Source: Earliella scabrosa (lineage: Eukaryota; Basidiomycota; Agaricomycetes; Polyporales; Polyporaceae). From it: a stretch of DNA of 64,000 nt. The stretch covers positions 558,001-622,000 of the forward strand of contig JABYQQ010000017.1 of the NCBI GenBank assembly GCA_022605405.1, given 5' to 3'. The notes beneath the pieces are model-generated. The model was not told the origin of the DNA. It searched no databases and worked only from the letters and a program-made list of their open reading frames with translations. Within the stretch, counting starts at the first letter, position 1, and every line of letters begins with the position of its first letter. Shown one piece after another: positions 50,696-62,366 of the stretch. The position numbers and the translations under genes are program-made.

Positions 50696-53600
50696 CTAAT
50701 TGTGAGGACGTCCCTTGCCCTCGGCAGCTGGGCCAGCTCCTTTCAAGCGCGATCCCGAGGCCGTCGCGATGTCATGCGGGGCGTACTCAGACTGCTGGGA
50801 GTACTCGCGCTGGAAGTGTCCGGAGGTTGGCAGACGGGGACTAGCATGGGCGGCTGTATACTCGTAGCCTGGCAGAGGCGGCGGTGCGGCGTATGGCTGA
50901 TGATGGGGCTGAGAGAACGCGTTATGACCGGCGGGCATGTACGGCAACGGCGGGTATGGATTCATACGGCCGGACGGGTGCATCCCACCAGGATGGCCAT
51001 ATGGACCCCCCATTCCATACGGCATTGGCGGCGGAGGGTAGAAGGGCGGTTGAGCGGGCTGATAGCCGTACGCTCCAGGATATGGAGCGTAGAGAGTGCC
51101 CGTATAATCTTCATGCGCCGTTCGTCCGGCCATTCCGCCTTACACCGGTGACTTCTGTGAGCACGAATTCGCTCCCAACAGTCAAGCAGACTACTCACCG
51201 GCAGGGATATACCCATCCAGGCGCTGGACACCTCGCTGTGATTGCCACTCTCCGCGGGCCTGAAGTGAAGCGCTCCCATGAGCCTCCGGTCGGCCGTCGG
51301 GGCGATGGTGCTGGGGAACGTCGGCGGGAGCCTGCGACGCCTGCCTTCGGACATGCGGGGGGAGGTCGGCAGCGGCGTAACTTTGCGAACTTTGCGAAGG
51401 GTCATTCGAACGCGTCGGCGCCGATACGTCTACGCGGGCCGAGGCGTAATGGGTCTCTGGTGGGGTCTCCGACGGGATCCGGGCACGGGCCTCGGGCGGC
51501 ACCTCTGCGCGAGCCTCCGGAGGCTTGTCGGAGCGAACCTCCGACGAAACCGCTGGACGGACCTCCGGTTCAACCTCCATGGGGACTTCTGCGTCGACGT
51601 CCATCGGGACATCTGGCCGGCCGTCCACCGGGAGGTCCTTCGGAGCGTCCGACGGTACGCTTTTGGCGGCCCTTTGCGGGACGCTCTGACGGGACTCTGG
51701 CATGTTGTCGGCGCGTGTCTACGGCGCATGGTCAGCTTGAATGCTGGCGAATAAACGAGATTGGGCCGCACCTGAGAACCAAGTAGGCGAGAACCATCCG
51801 GTGCGGCGTTGAGAACCGTGGCATCTGTGCGGCTGTGCGCAGCGACCTTCAAGGGAACATCGGAGTTGCCATGAACCTGGTTGTCTAGTTGGTCGTTTGG
51901 GGGGGCGGTGTACTGACGGCTTGTGGAAGAAAGACGCTCTTCCGTTGACTCGTGCTCCGTTGGTACCGCTTCTACGCGAGGTTTTTTGTACCCGCGACCG
52001 TTGTTCGGCGGCGACTATGACGAGGACATCAGTAAACGCGCATTGATCTAACGCCGGGGTGTACGTACGTTGATGCGCATGGACGATTCATGAGTAGCTT
52101 GTGCACGGTAGCCAACATCGGTGGCGCGTCCCTTTCCTTTCCCGCCATCTGTCCCAGAGGGTGCGGTACTCCCCGAGCTCCCCTCGAAACCTGACGGCGT
52201 CGTTTGATGGATATCCTGTAGGGGACGGTCGGCGTCAGGGAACCCGTCTTCGGAGTCGGAGTAGTCGACGTCCGCGGCCTTGCGCTTCCTCGGAGCTTGC
52301 GCCGTCTTCGACGCTGCTTTAGGTGCTTTCGCCGACGTAGCGCTGGTAGGACGCGATTGGGTGTCTGACTCGTCGGACCCCGAGACATCGTTGATTGGAA
52401 TATACTCGTCGGATGTGTCTGATCCGGACTCCGCTCCATCATCGGAGGCGATGTAGGTGGCGCCCCGAATAGGTGTATCGTGGATTACCACAGGGACATT
52501 GTCGAACAGGTCGGGGTCGAAGTCCGAACCGTCCTGGTCGCCTGCAGGAGCCCTAGCCTGTTTGCGTGTGACACGACGAGGGGGAGTAACGGGACCCGCG
52601 TGCAGCTCGGAGTCTGAGCCAGCGCCATTGTCGTCGTCGCCGCGGTTGCCGTCATCACCCTCTGGCTCAGGCTTTGAGCTCGAAGGACGCAGTCGGGGAT
52701 GGCCGTTCCGGTCGATGGTACCGTTGACAAACATGCGCCGTCCGAACGCGTGTTTGGACGATGCAGGCGGAGGAGCCTCCCATATGACCGGAATCTTCGA
52801 GTTGAGCAGATCTGACGTCGTTAAGTTAGACCGTGATACGCTCAACACATTTGCAATCAACGTACCCATCCGTGAGCCATCGTAGTGTACGAATCGAAGC
52901 GGGTGTTGGTTATCTACGTCGAGGATATGATCCACCATCGCCTTCAGTGCGTCGCTGCCTATGTCGGCAATGCCTTTTGAGTGTTTCCCGGGGGCGGGGG
53001 TCTCGTTCGGGTTCGGGAAGGGAACCTTCCTAGGCCACCCGTCGATAGTCAAGTCATGGTGCGCCACCGAGGTGCCCATGTTCTTCCAGTGCCAGATGGA
53101 GCCCGAGACAAGAGGCTCGGCGGACGGTCCGAAGGGTCCTTCCAGCATCAGATGTTAGCGTGAGTCGCCGTCGCGAGATTTCAAGAGATACGTACGTGCA
53201 AGTTCGCGGAAGTGATCGCATATGAACTTCGGACGTTTCTTCGGTGGCGGCGGAGCGGTGTAGGCAGGCAGGGGAAAGGTCTCCAACTTCGAGGATCCGG
53301 CAACGGGGTAGGACGATTGCGCCGTGGACCCATGGGGTGCGCCTCCCGGTCCAGAACCAGTTTGACTACCGGTGGCCGCACCGGACAGGGCAGGCGGTAG
53401 GGTCTTCCCTGCGGCCTTCAGCGGTTCAAACGCACTCGCAAGGCCTGACTCTTCCTCACGTTCCATAGCTGCAAGGTCAAGCGATACTTTGTTGCTGGAG
53501 GCAGGTAGCCTGTCAGGCGGACGTGATAGATAGATGTAATCCGGGCTTACTAGATATGCGACTTGAAATGCGCCAGGAGGCCGTCGTCGTCCTTGCTCAG

Positions 53601-56600
53601 GCGAGCCGCGAAGAACTGTAGCATCAGGTAGAGCATCTGAGCAGGAGCGCATGGATTCATCGTGTGTTTTACTCACCCCTTCCGCGTCATTGGTCACGAT
53701 GACCGCTCCCAACCCAGCGTCCGAGTTGACGTTGTTCCCAGCTATGATCAAGGCGCTACTGTATCCGTGTATCGACTCCAACGCACGGAGCTTCCGCACG
53801 CGCTCATCAGCATTTCCCAGGATACATCTAGGTAAGTCCTCACCCTCCGTTCGAGGTCCCCGATGTCACGCTTGAACTCACGCTTCCTACGCCGTACGGT
53901 ACCACGCGTGACGTGGGCGAGATCGTGGTAAAGGCGGTACTTTTCCAGAATCTTCCTGGCCTTCGGAAGGCCGTACGCCTCCTTGAAGCGCTTGTAACAC
54001 TTGCTCCGGAGCTCTGCTTCGTCTTTTGCCGCTGGGGGGGAGAGTCAGTGGGCCTTACAATACAACGTGACAATGCTCACATGCACGCTCATCTACATCA
54101 TGATGAAGAGTCAGTTCTGTTTCAGCCTCAACAATCGGAACAGGACGTACCTTCGGAAATTCTCTCCAGCTCAGCTGCGGTATTCGCCTTGAAATACTGA
54201 CCATACCCATTCCACATATTCTTCTTGGCGTGCTTCCGGCTACGCGACACCATCCACTGGTCGAGAACCTGGCCGACGCTGAGACCGGTCTTGTCGGCGG
54301 CAGCTTTGGCAAGCTCTACTGCACATCGGAAGGCCTCATCAAGGATCGTGTGGTTATCCTTGGAGATACGTCCCGGCTTTTTAGGAGCGTCGTCGTCGAA
54401 GCCAAAGTCCAAGGCGTCGTCGTCATCTTCGTCCTCGTCGACCCAGTCTCCATCGTCTTGCTCATCTTCCACGTCATCGTCCACCCCAGCGTCATGGTGG
54501 TCTACATCGTTAAGAACGATGGCCTGGATGCAGCATTAGTCGAGGTATGTAGAACTCTAGACACCCCAATCTCACCTTGGCTTTTCCATTCTTCCCCGAT
54601 GGCCCCGCTTCATTATCCTTGATCATATCCTCCGCCATTTCTTGTTGACCGTGACGGGATCTGCTAGCGCGTCGGTCCGCAATGACGGGATCCCGTCGGG
54701 GGTTTGTGCCAGCGCTCACCCTCGCTGCCGAAGGGAGCACACCGGGAGAGTCGGCCTCGACGTCGACTTGAGTCAGCGGGTCGACGTCGGCGCGAGGGTG
54801 CGGGTCGACGTCGGCGCGAGGGTGCGGGTCGACGTCGGCGCGAGGGTGCGGGTCGACGTCGGCGCGAGGGTGCGGGTCGACGTCGGCGCGAGGGTGCGGG
54901 TCGACGTCGGCGCGAGGGTGCGGGTCGACGTCGGCGCGAGGGTGCGGGTCGGCGTCGGCGCGAGGGTGCGGGTCGACGTCGGCGCGAGGGTGCGGGTCGA
55001 CGTCGGCGCGAGGGTGCGGGTCGACGTCGGCGCGAGGGTGCGGGTCGACGTCGGCGCGAGGTTGCGGGTCGACGGCGTCATGAGCCTGCGGGTTGCGGTC
55101 GTCCTGAGTATGTAGTTCGACTTTGTGACGCACGTGCGGTCCGACGTCGTGGCTAGAGTGAGCTCTGGCATCCCGGTGAGGGTGTGGTTCAGCGCCGGGA
55201 ATGCGGTACATAGTGGGCTGGGTGAAAGTGTAGACCGGTGCGTTCGGGTTAGCGAATTGATGAGTGCGCGTTTGCTCATGGCCCCAGGAGGTGTGGCCCC
55301 GACTTGGTCCACTGCCGCCGGGGTCTGCAAGACGGAACGGAGACTCTAGGCCCCCGAGATAGCGCTGACGGCCCGGATGGGGATTGGGTGGGTGTTGCTC
55401 ATAGCCCCAGTGTCCAGGACCCCTACCAGCTTGATGCTGGAAGGCAGGAAATTGCTGCCAACGATCTAGATTTCAACGTACAAATGGTGCTGTTAGTGTA
55501 GTGACAGGGCAGTATATGATACAAACGTACTATCGGATTGCGGGGGGGGGCGGCCGTCCGTGTAGCTCTGCATCTGGTCCCAGCCGTAGGGGACGTCGGA
55601 CATCTCGACGTCAGGAGCATATTGCACTGCATGTTGCCCACCGTCGTTGATGGACGCATGCCGATCGTCGTCATTAGGTACACCGGAGCGTGCATGAGAG
55701 TGAGGTTGCTGGCCCTCGACGCTATCGTCGATGCGTGCGTCGACCCGGGTCTTGTCAGCCGCACGGGCGCGGCCGCGGGTGTCTTCCGGAGCTGTCTCTT
55801 GGACGTCCGTCGAGCTATTGTGGCGCGTCTCAGCGGGAGCGTCGTTGGAAGGGCGGCGGCTCGGGTCTGAGGGTGCGTCGTTGGGAGGAGGGCGGGCCCT
55901 GGTGTCGGAGGAGACGTCGTCTGAGCTTGGAGAATGACGTTCAACAGCTTTGGGGGCCTGCTGTGAGTGAGCATTAGAGGGAGCGTGCGAGTCGACATTG
56001 CCCGATCCGAAGTCAATCTCTCCGTGGGTTTCTGGCCGAGCATACGAGCTAGAGTGTGGCAGAGCATGCGGAGGGGTGTCAGAATCGACGTCGGGCCGGA
56101 GGCCGCAGACGGTGTGGATGTTGGCGTCGGGGCGGAGGTAGGAGGGTGCATCGGCGTGGACGTCAGGGCGGACGGCAGAGGGACCATCGGCATGGACGTC
56201 GGTGCGGACGGCGGAGCGGACGTTAGAAGGACCGTCGGGGCGGACGGCGGAGCGGACGTTAGAAGGACCGTCGGGGCGGACGTCGGTGCGGACGGCGGGG
56301 CGGGCGTCGGAAGGACCGTCGGGGCGGACGTCGGAAGGACCGTCGGGGCGGACGTCGGGTCGGACGTCGGGTCGGACGTCGGGTCGGACGTCGGGGCGGA
56401 CGTCGGGGCGGACGTCGGGGCGGACGTCGGGGCGGACGTCGGGGCGGACGTCGGGGCGGACGTCGGGGCGGACGTCGGGGCGGACGTCGGGGCGGACGTC
56501 GGGGCGGACGTCGGGATCCTGTGGAGAGACATCTAACGGTGGAGTGGATGCGTATACAGTAGAGCTTGGTCGGTCGGTGGAGATAGTTGCTGTCTCAGAC

Positions 56601-57536
56601 TGCTCCCGCAGAGACTGTCCCTGCACAGGAGCCCTCACAGTTGCGCCTCCGCCGCGCCCTATGTATATAGCAGATACAGGCTCCGACACAGATGAGAGAC
56701 CCGGGATACGTTCTCCATGCTCACCAGACCCCGACGGCCGTGATGCCGGTTCGTGCGCAGAGTGCTCTTGAGGTACTCCGCCAACGTCTATCTCCGTCCA
56801 AGTTGCGTCAGCGCCGAACTTTATGTGGGCAGGAGAGTCTTACCGTCGGCATGTTGCTCGTCTTGTTTCCGGCGGGTTCGCGTCCTCATGCTAGGCGGAG
56901 GTGGAAGTTTGAGCTCTGCTGATAGGTTTAACTTATTAGACAGAGATGTATACAGAGTGCTCGGCATACATACCCATCGGCGCCGAGGGCTGGCCCGATT
57001 TTGACTTCTTGGAGCGCGTCGTCCGACTCTTGGATGACGCCGGCTATTTGATTTTGTCATCAGCAACAACAGCGGGCTGGTGAACGATCTGCCAAACACC
57101 TACCTCAGAATCGGCGAGAACGGCGGGAGCGACTTCCTCATTTGGAGCATCGACGACCTCGCCGCCGAGTTCGCGGGCGGGATCGGTCGACAGAGCTAGT
57201 TGTTCAAGCCCTCAGGAGATAAGACCATGGGAACGGCACTGAGCTCACCTGTGGCGCGGGTGGCGCGCTCGGCCGCCGCCGCTTTGACAAACGGCCGGGC
57301 TTTGGGGGTCGCCACAACCTTACGAGTAGACTTCCTGGTCGGTGTATCGGGTTCCAGCACAGGCGGAAGGTCCGGGCCTCCCCTGGGTGTGAGCGAACCT
57401 GATCGTTGACGCGTCGTCGACGCGTCGTCGCTCGTCGGAGGCACAGCGGACGCGTTTTGACGCGTCCGACGGGGTACCTAGTCACAGTCAGCGGGCTGGT
57501 CAGATATTGTTCTGCATGGCTCACTTTTTTTTTCAT
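50696..57536 (-). CDS. Very long disordered protein with coding minisatellites and a conserved helical core
   Basis: Many exons join in phase from ATG 57536 (MKKK, then [12 protein letters not shown] after intron 57524-57478) through [25 protein letters not shown] and [15 protein letters not shown] long disordered part follows, with about 14 DVRP repeats (56300-56520) and about 12 PHPRADVD repeats (54778-55076). Then an acidic stretch and a structured core: [78 protein letters not shown], and [20 protein letters not shown], followed by acidic and Pro-rich regions to a stop at 50696. Total about 1,900 aa. The core resembles uncharacterised Agaricomycete proteins that I remember only loosely, so no function is given. 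One gene is the simplest reading because frames connect at each junction I tried; a split into two near 52,000 is possible. Confidence 0.55.
54778..55076. repeat. 24-bp coding minisatellite, about 12 units
   Basis: Unit on the plus strand: GACGTCGGCGCGAGGGTGCG plus GGTC. Copies are nearly identical; one near 54950 has a single change. On the coding (minus) strand each unit gives PHPRADVD. All units are in frame, so copy number can change without breaking the gene. Confidence 0.9.
56300..56520. repeat. 12-bp coding minisatellite, about 14 pure units plus decayed ones
   Basis: Plus-strand unit GTCGGGGCGGAC, with GTCGGGTCGGAC variants. It encodes DVRP repeats on the minus strand. Units with other changes ([16 protein letters not shown]) extend the tract down to about 56130. 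Confidence 0.9.
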
Positions 57537-58002
57537 GGTGAACAGCACGTATATCGCAAGTGTTCTTGAGTGCACGGAGCAATTTAGTGGCGGGGAGCAA
57601 GAGTGTGAGTGGGAGAGAGAGAGAGAGTGGGAGGGGGAATGAAGGATGGGATTGGGGCGAGTCGAGGGAGGTCAAGCCGGGTATGGCCCGCTGCACGAGG
57701 CTTGCCGCACACGACGCTCAGTTCTTAGAAGTGACTCGCGGGTTGGCCGGCAATACATTTGCGGAGTCGTGTTTGAGTCGGTGACCATCATTGGGTCGCA
57801 GATGGTCAATTCTGGCAGGATGAGGCTCTGCGCAGACGTTCTCCGACACCGGCCTCCATATCTAGTAGTCGGTGTGAGCGCCACTTCTATTGGAAAAACA
57901 GAGTGTCTACCTCATATTCATGTATTGGCCGCCGGTTCGCAAACATATCTAGGCAAGAGAGGCTGATAGTACATTCAATAGCAACAAACAACACTAAGCC
58001 CG
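57537..58002. other. Gap between two minus-strand genes
   Basis: About 470 bp, the promoter side of the long repeat-protein gene. A GAGAGA tract lies near 57610-57630. No gene seen. Confidence 0.4.
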
Positions 58003-59058
58003 TTAGGTATCGTTAGTGAAATCAATCCAGATACGGTGGTAGTAAGGCCCTCGCGCTCCCAGGATCCGGTTGTAGATCTCCCAATACTCAGTACGGGAAG
58101 CAAGCCGTGATTCCGGCGTCCGGGACATGATTGACGCTGACCGTCGAAGACTGCTGATCTCTTTTTCGAACCACTCGATGGTGTCCATGTGCATCTCCCT
58201 CCGGTTGTCAGTCTCGCCGGGGGAAGTAGCGGGTTGAGTAGAGGGAGGGGACAGTGCAGGGTTTGAAAGAGGGGTCGGGGATTGCTCGTTGAGCGTAGAG
58301 AATGTGGGTTGTTCGCTGGGGAGGGAATGGGCGGTGGTGCGTCGGGACACTGCGGTAGAGAACGGGGATGTGGCACCGACGTCGTGAGTTGATTCGCCGA
58401 AGGGCACCGATAATTCCGACTCCTCTTCTTGCGGATCCCCGACCTCGCCGACCGGACCTATCTCAGACGACGACGAAGTACCGGATGTGGCTTCTTCAAC
58501 GAGGCGAGGTGGACTCCACGCAGTATCAACAGGGATAGCGCTGCAGGAATCTTCAAGGCCAGGGGCACGGCGTCGCGTTGTCCTATCGAAGGAGCTCTCT
58601 GAGCTGTATCGCTCGCCCACAGGCTTAGGGGAGGAGCTGGAGTGAGATGGCTCCTCGGCCTCGTCGGTGCTGTATCGTTCACCAACGGGCTGTCCTGGGG
58701 ACGAATCCAACGTCTCCACGCTGGCTACGCGGCGCACAGGGACGGACACCGGTGGCGATGAGCGGACCGCTAGAACGTCGCCTGGACGAAGGCGCTGATC
58801 GCGGAGTGGTGGAGGAAGTCCCAGCGATGGCGACGCGTCTCTTTCCCCAGCTGGCACGCCGGTGGACGCAGGGTTGAGCATCGGAGAATGCACTCGAGCT
58901 CGAATACGACGACCCCGATCCTCTACATACATAGTAGAATAGTACCAAATGTCAGCGATGTGTTCACCGTCTCCGAGGGGTAAATCATACTGACCACTCT
59001 CAGGCTCCTGGTGCGAGGACGCTGCCCGGGTACGCTTTTTGCTCGTGCGGCTGGACAT
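58003..59058 (-). CDS. Ser/Pro-rich protein, divergent partner of the Zn2Cys6 gene
   Basis: ATG 59058 gives MSSRTSKKRTRAASS and an open frame of 351 codons to 58003. The upstream GTG/TTG codons are not needed. Most of it is disordered and rich in Ser, Pro and Glu, with a repeated PVGERYS motif in the middle. The last 60 residues look folded: DTIEWFEKEISSLRRSA, EYWEIYNRILGARGPYY. A GTCAGT...TGTAG segment in the first 150 bp is 72 nt and stop-free, so splicing would keep the frame; the true N-terminus is uncertain. The basic start could be a nuclear signal. No family recognised. Start codons of this gene and the Zn2Cys6 gene lie only 259 bp apart, so they probably share a promoter. Confidence 0.6.
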   Translation of the reverse strand: MSSRTSKKRTRAASSHQEPESGQYDLPLGDGEHIADIWYYSTMYVEDRGRRIRARVHSPMLNPASTGVPAGERDASPSLGLPPPLRDQRLRPGDVLAVRSSPPVSVPVRRVASVETLDSSPGQPVGERYSTDEAEEPSHSSSSPKPVGERYSSESSFDRTTRRRAPGLEDSCSAIPVDTAWSPPRLVEEATSGTSSSSEIGPVGEVGDPQEEESELSVPFGESTHDVGATSPFSTAVSRRTTAHSLPSEQPTFSTLNEQSPTPLSNPALSPPSTQPATSPGETDNRREMHMDTIEWFEKEISSLRRSASIMSRTPESRLASRTEYWEIYNRILGARGPYYHRIWIDFTNDT

Positions 59059-59317
59059 CTCAAGTCTATGCGTTCGGAGCATCAGCCACATCAATATTTT
59101 TCGGAGCAGAATACCTCAGACCTGTGGCGGAGGCAACGCACCTTGTCTCAACGATGACCCTGGTGGAGGTGAAGGAATAAGCGGGGTAGACGCCCAAGAC
59201 TTACATCAACCGTCGGGACTCGGGAGACCGCAAGTGGGCGCTCCCCCCTCTCTCCTCTGACAGTGCATTTGCGGGGTCCGCTCGAATCTCCTCTCATCTG
59301 TGTCTCAGTACCCGGCC
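59059..59317. promoter_or_regulatory. Divergent promoter region
   Basis: 259 bp between the start codons of two opposed genes. No TATA box is obvious; an AT-rich patch (ATCAATATTTTTCGGAG) lies at about 59090-59106. Confidence 0.45.
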
Positions 59318-62215
59318 ATGGCTCGAACCCCGATGGCTGAACCGACGGCGGAAGCTCTGGATCGCGTCACGGACTTGACCAGCCAACTTTACTACGCGTG
59401 GCAAGACCGTCCTCCCGTCGATTCTGCCTCCCGACCCGGTTGGGACACGGAGTTTACGAAGACCTGCAAAGCGCTGGGTAAGGTCCTTGCAAAATACAGC
59501 TTCCGTGAACTCCACCCGTTCACGATTGGGTGCATCTGGGAATATAACGCACGATGTTACGCCAAAACCCGGGTCGTCGACGCCGACGCGATCCACGAAG
59601 CCCACGACGAGTGGCATCCTGCGTTCGACCCGGATACCGGACGTGACCTATACTACAGACCAAGTCAGGATGGGCCGTTGGGGCTGCGAGCACAGCATGA
59701 GTTGAAGGATGTGTGGTGGGACAAATACAGTACGCCGACATGCCTCTCTTCCACGCTAAGTATTGACTATCGCCCAGTCATAAGGAGGCCGCCTTCCTCA
59801 GATCCCGAACCTTCCTCGGCAGCTCGGTTGCGACCAACGCCTGAAGAGGCTTTAGAATGCCGTTCTGAAGACCCTGACGAGGACGAATCGCACCACAACC
59901 CTACCCCTCTTCCCATCCCGCATACACGCGGGGTGACTGCTGGCCAGTCCATGGATAGCGCCGTCGATGGCGTCTCTACCTCAGCAATGCCTAGACGGAG
60001 TTCCCGGGCTCATACGCCATCCACCAAGACCCCATCTCAGGTCTCTTCGTCGGGAGCAGCGGCTCGCAAACGTAAACGCTCCCCATCGCAAGTGGCCTCC
60101 GAAGGTGAAGAAGACATACAACAGTCTTCTGCAGCCGCGACAGAGCGCCTCGGCGATCTTCCCGAGGACGAGCAGATTCCTATTCGCCTATCATTTGTAG
60201 GTTACTGTGCTTGCTGATCCTCTAAGCTGTGACTGATCTTCTTGCAGCCCCATGGACATGGCTGCGACGGCTGCCGCAAAGCCAACGCGACCTGTGAGGT
60301 GGAGACTTTCGCCGGCACCGTGTGCGTGCATTGCCGGAAGTACAAGATCAAGTGCAGCTTCATGCAGTGCAGCTCCAAGACGCTGCGCTGTTACCTCGTC
60401 TGGAGATTGTGGAAGCAGTCTATTGACGGTCAGGCTCCTGCGGCCTTGCTCCTTCCCGAGTTAGCTTCCGACTCCGCCGTTGCACCAGACTGGTGGCTGG
60501 CGCTCTCGGAGTCACAGGGGTCGAGAGGCCGCAAGCGCGCAAAGACCATGGAGCCTGCGAGAGGTCTTTCTATGGCCAGGCCACAGAACCCAATCACCAT
60601 TCGTGCGAAGTCTGCCCATCCCGGTCCGTTGCCCGCGAGCATCAAGACGACCCCCGAGCGCTCGAACCCACACGACGACCCCAGCCGTGCCGTGGACGCC
60701 ACACGACCCGCACCAACAACGGGCTCCTGTACGTCAACGGCTCCCGGAGGACCAGAGCAGTTAGCTGTCCCTACACCTGTCCGTGCACGGCGTACACGTA
60801 GCGCGGGCTTGGACGCTTTACCTTCTCCGTCGCACAGCCGCGCCTCCTCGTCCACTGGCAAGGGGTCGTCATTCCCTCTTCGTATCCCGAGATTGAAAGG
60901 TGAGCCAAACGGATGGGCGTTGGATGCGGATTCTCATATAACTTCAGGCTCTTGGCGCGATCTGCCCACCCTGGTCCGCGAATTTCGGCGATCCCCTTCC
61001 ACCCCTGTTCCCCCGGTACAATCTCAATCCCTGGAATCCCTATCTGCTCTCCCTGCCGTCCCTCCGGTACAATCGCAGTCGGAGGAGCCACCGCCCGCAC
61101 TCTCTCCCACCCCTCCATTACCATATCCATGCGAGGAGAAGTCAGGATGCGACCGCGAGACCCCATCCCCTTCGCCTATCGCTGACCGCCTACCTCCTCC
61201 TCGTCACAGCGCTTTCGAGCCCGGCCCTGCCACCCTCCAGCTCGTCCAGAACGCGGAGCACGCGTTCACTGAGGTACGCAACCATCGCCAGCTCCTAGAG
61301 CATGCGGCGGAGGACGCGGCCGCAATTGTCAAGACCAGCCGCCTTCGTGCCCAGGCCGCCTTGACTAATGTCCAGGACCCCACATCCGTCTCCGAAGCCC
61401 TCACGCTGGTGGGCAGCCGTCAGATGCAGCTTGCTATCGAGCAGCAGAAGATTTCTGAGGTGCTCGAGCGAGTTTCCCGGAGTCTAGCTCTCATCTGCAC
61501 GGCGTTCCAGCACTTGCCTCCAGTCCCGATGACCGGAGGCGCCTTGACAGAGATGCTCGATTTACTGAGCCAGCTCCGCGAGCTATACGGCACCGCCCAG
61601 TCAAAATTCGACCTTGTGCAGGAGCACCTCGAGCCGCTACGGTCCCAACTACAGGCCGTTCAGGCGGAGCAGAGCGCAGTCTCCGACAGCCTCACCCGGA
61701 TTCCCAACGACCTCTCCTTGTCAATTCACCCCGTCCTCGAGACCTTCTGCCGCAACATCGCCCAGAAGCTCCATGAGCCTCTGATCGGCATTGTCTCATT
61801 GCTCCGTACGGCTGACCACCCGGATGAGGAGCGTCGCCAGCTGCTTGAACGCCTTGCGCTCTTGGTCACTCACCATTCCGACATGATCTCAAGCCCATCC
61901 GGAGCGCGCTCGGAGGCCAGTGGCGAGAGACCCTGGGATCACATCCTCGCTATCGACGCCCGTCTCTGTGCGCTCGAGCAACAGCAGGGATGTGTATCAC
62001 CGGAGAGGGTGGATGACATACAGTCCTCGTTGAAGACTATGGACGAGCGGCTTACGAGACTGGAGAACGCCCCGCCGGGGGTGGAAGTAGTGCAGACGTA
62101 TCTGAGTCAGTTTGGGCTGCATGCGGACGTCCTGACACGACTTGGAGAGTCGTTAGCGGCTCGCGAGCCGCCTTTCGCATTCCCGGGCTGGGGCTGGGGA
62201 ACCGGAACGAAGTAG
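59318..62215 (+). CDS. Zn2Cys6-cluster protein with coiled coils
   Basis: Two exons, 59318-60196 and 60248-62215, join in phase to 948 aa. The first 150 residues look folded (WDTEFTKTCKALGKVLAKYS, CIWEYNARCYAKTRVV). A disordered linker with a basic patch ARKRKRSPSQ follows. Right at the splice junction begins CDGCRKANATC, nine residues, then CVHCRKYKIKC. The spacing C-x2-C-x6-C-x9-C-x2-C-x6-C is that of fungal Gal4-type zinc clusters, which bind DNA. It lies at about residues 299-325, not near the N-terminus as is usual. After another disordered part comes a long helical region from about residue 640 (EVRNHRQLLEHAAEDAAAIV and on), probably a coiled coil for self-association. A nuclear DNA-binding protein is likely. 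The next gene, 151 bp downstream on the same strand, is the dioxygenase. Confidence 0.8.
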
Positions 62216-62366
62216 TAGACGTATCACAATGAATATCAACTTTCTTCCTGACGCTTGGCGCTGTGATCACGATATTCCGATTAGTGAGAGATCAAATGGT
62301 TCCCGAACATGTGGGAATCCCGTGTTCAGCACTCCTTGACTCGCTCCTCCAGCTTCATCACTCCCT

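Noticed and set aside
54642..55156. Long plus-strand ORFs of VRVDVGAR or GRRRREGA repeats
   Set aside because: The 24-bp repeat has no stops in several frames of both strands. Only the minus frame continues into non-repeat protein and conserved core exons.
55967..56771. Plus-strand ORFs of GADV or GRTS repeats
   Set aside because: Shadow frames of the 12-bp repeat. The minus frame (DVRP) links to neighbouring exons in phase.
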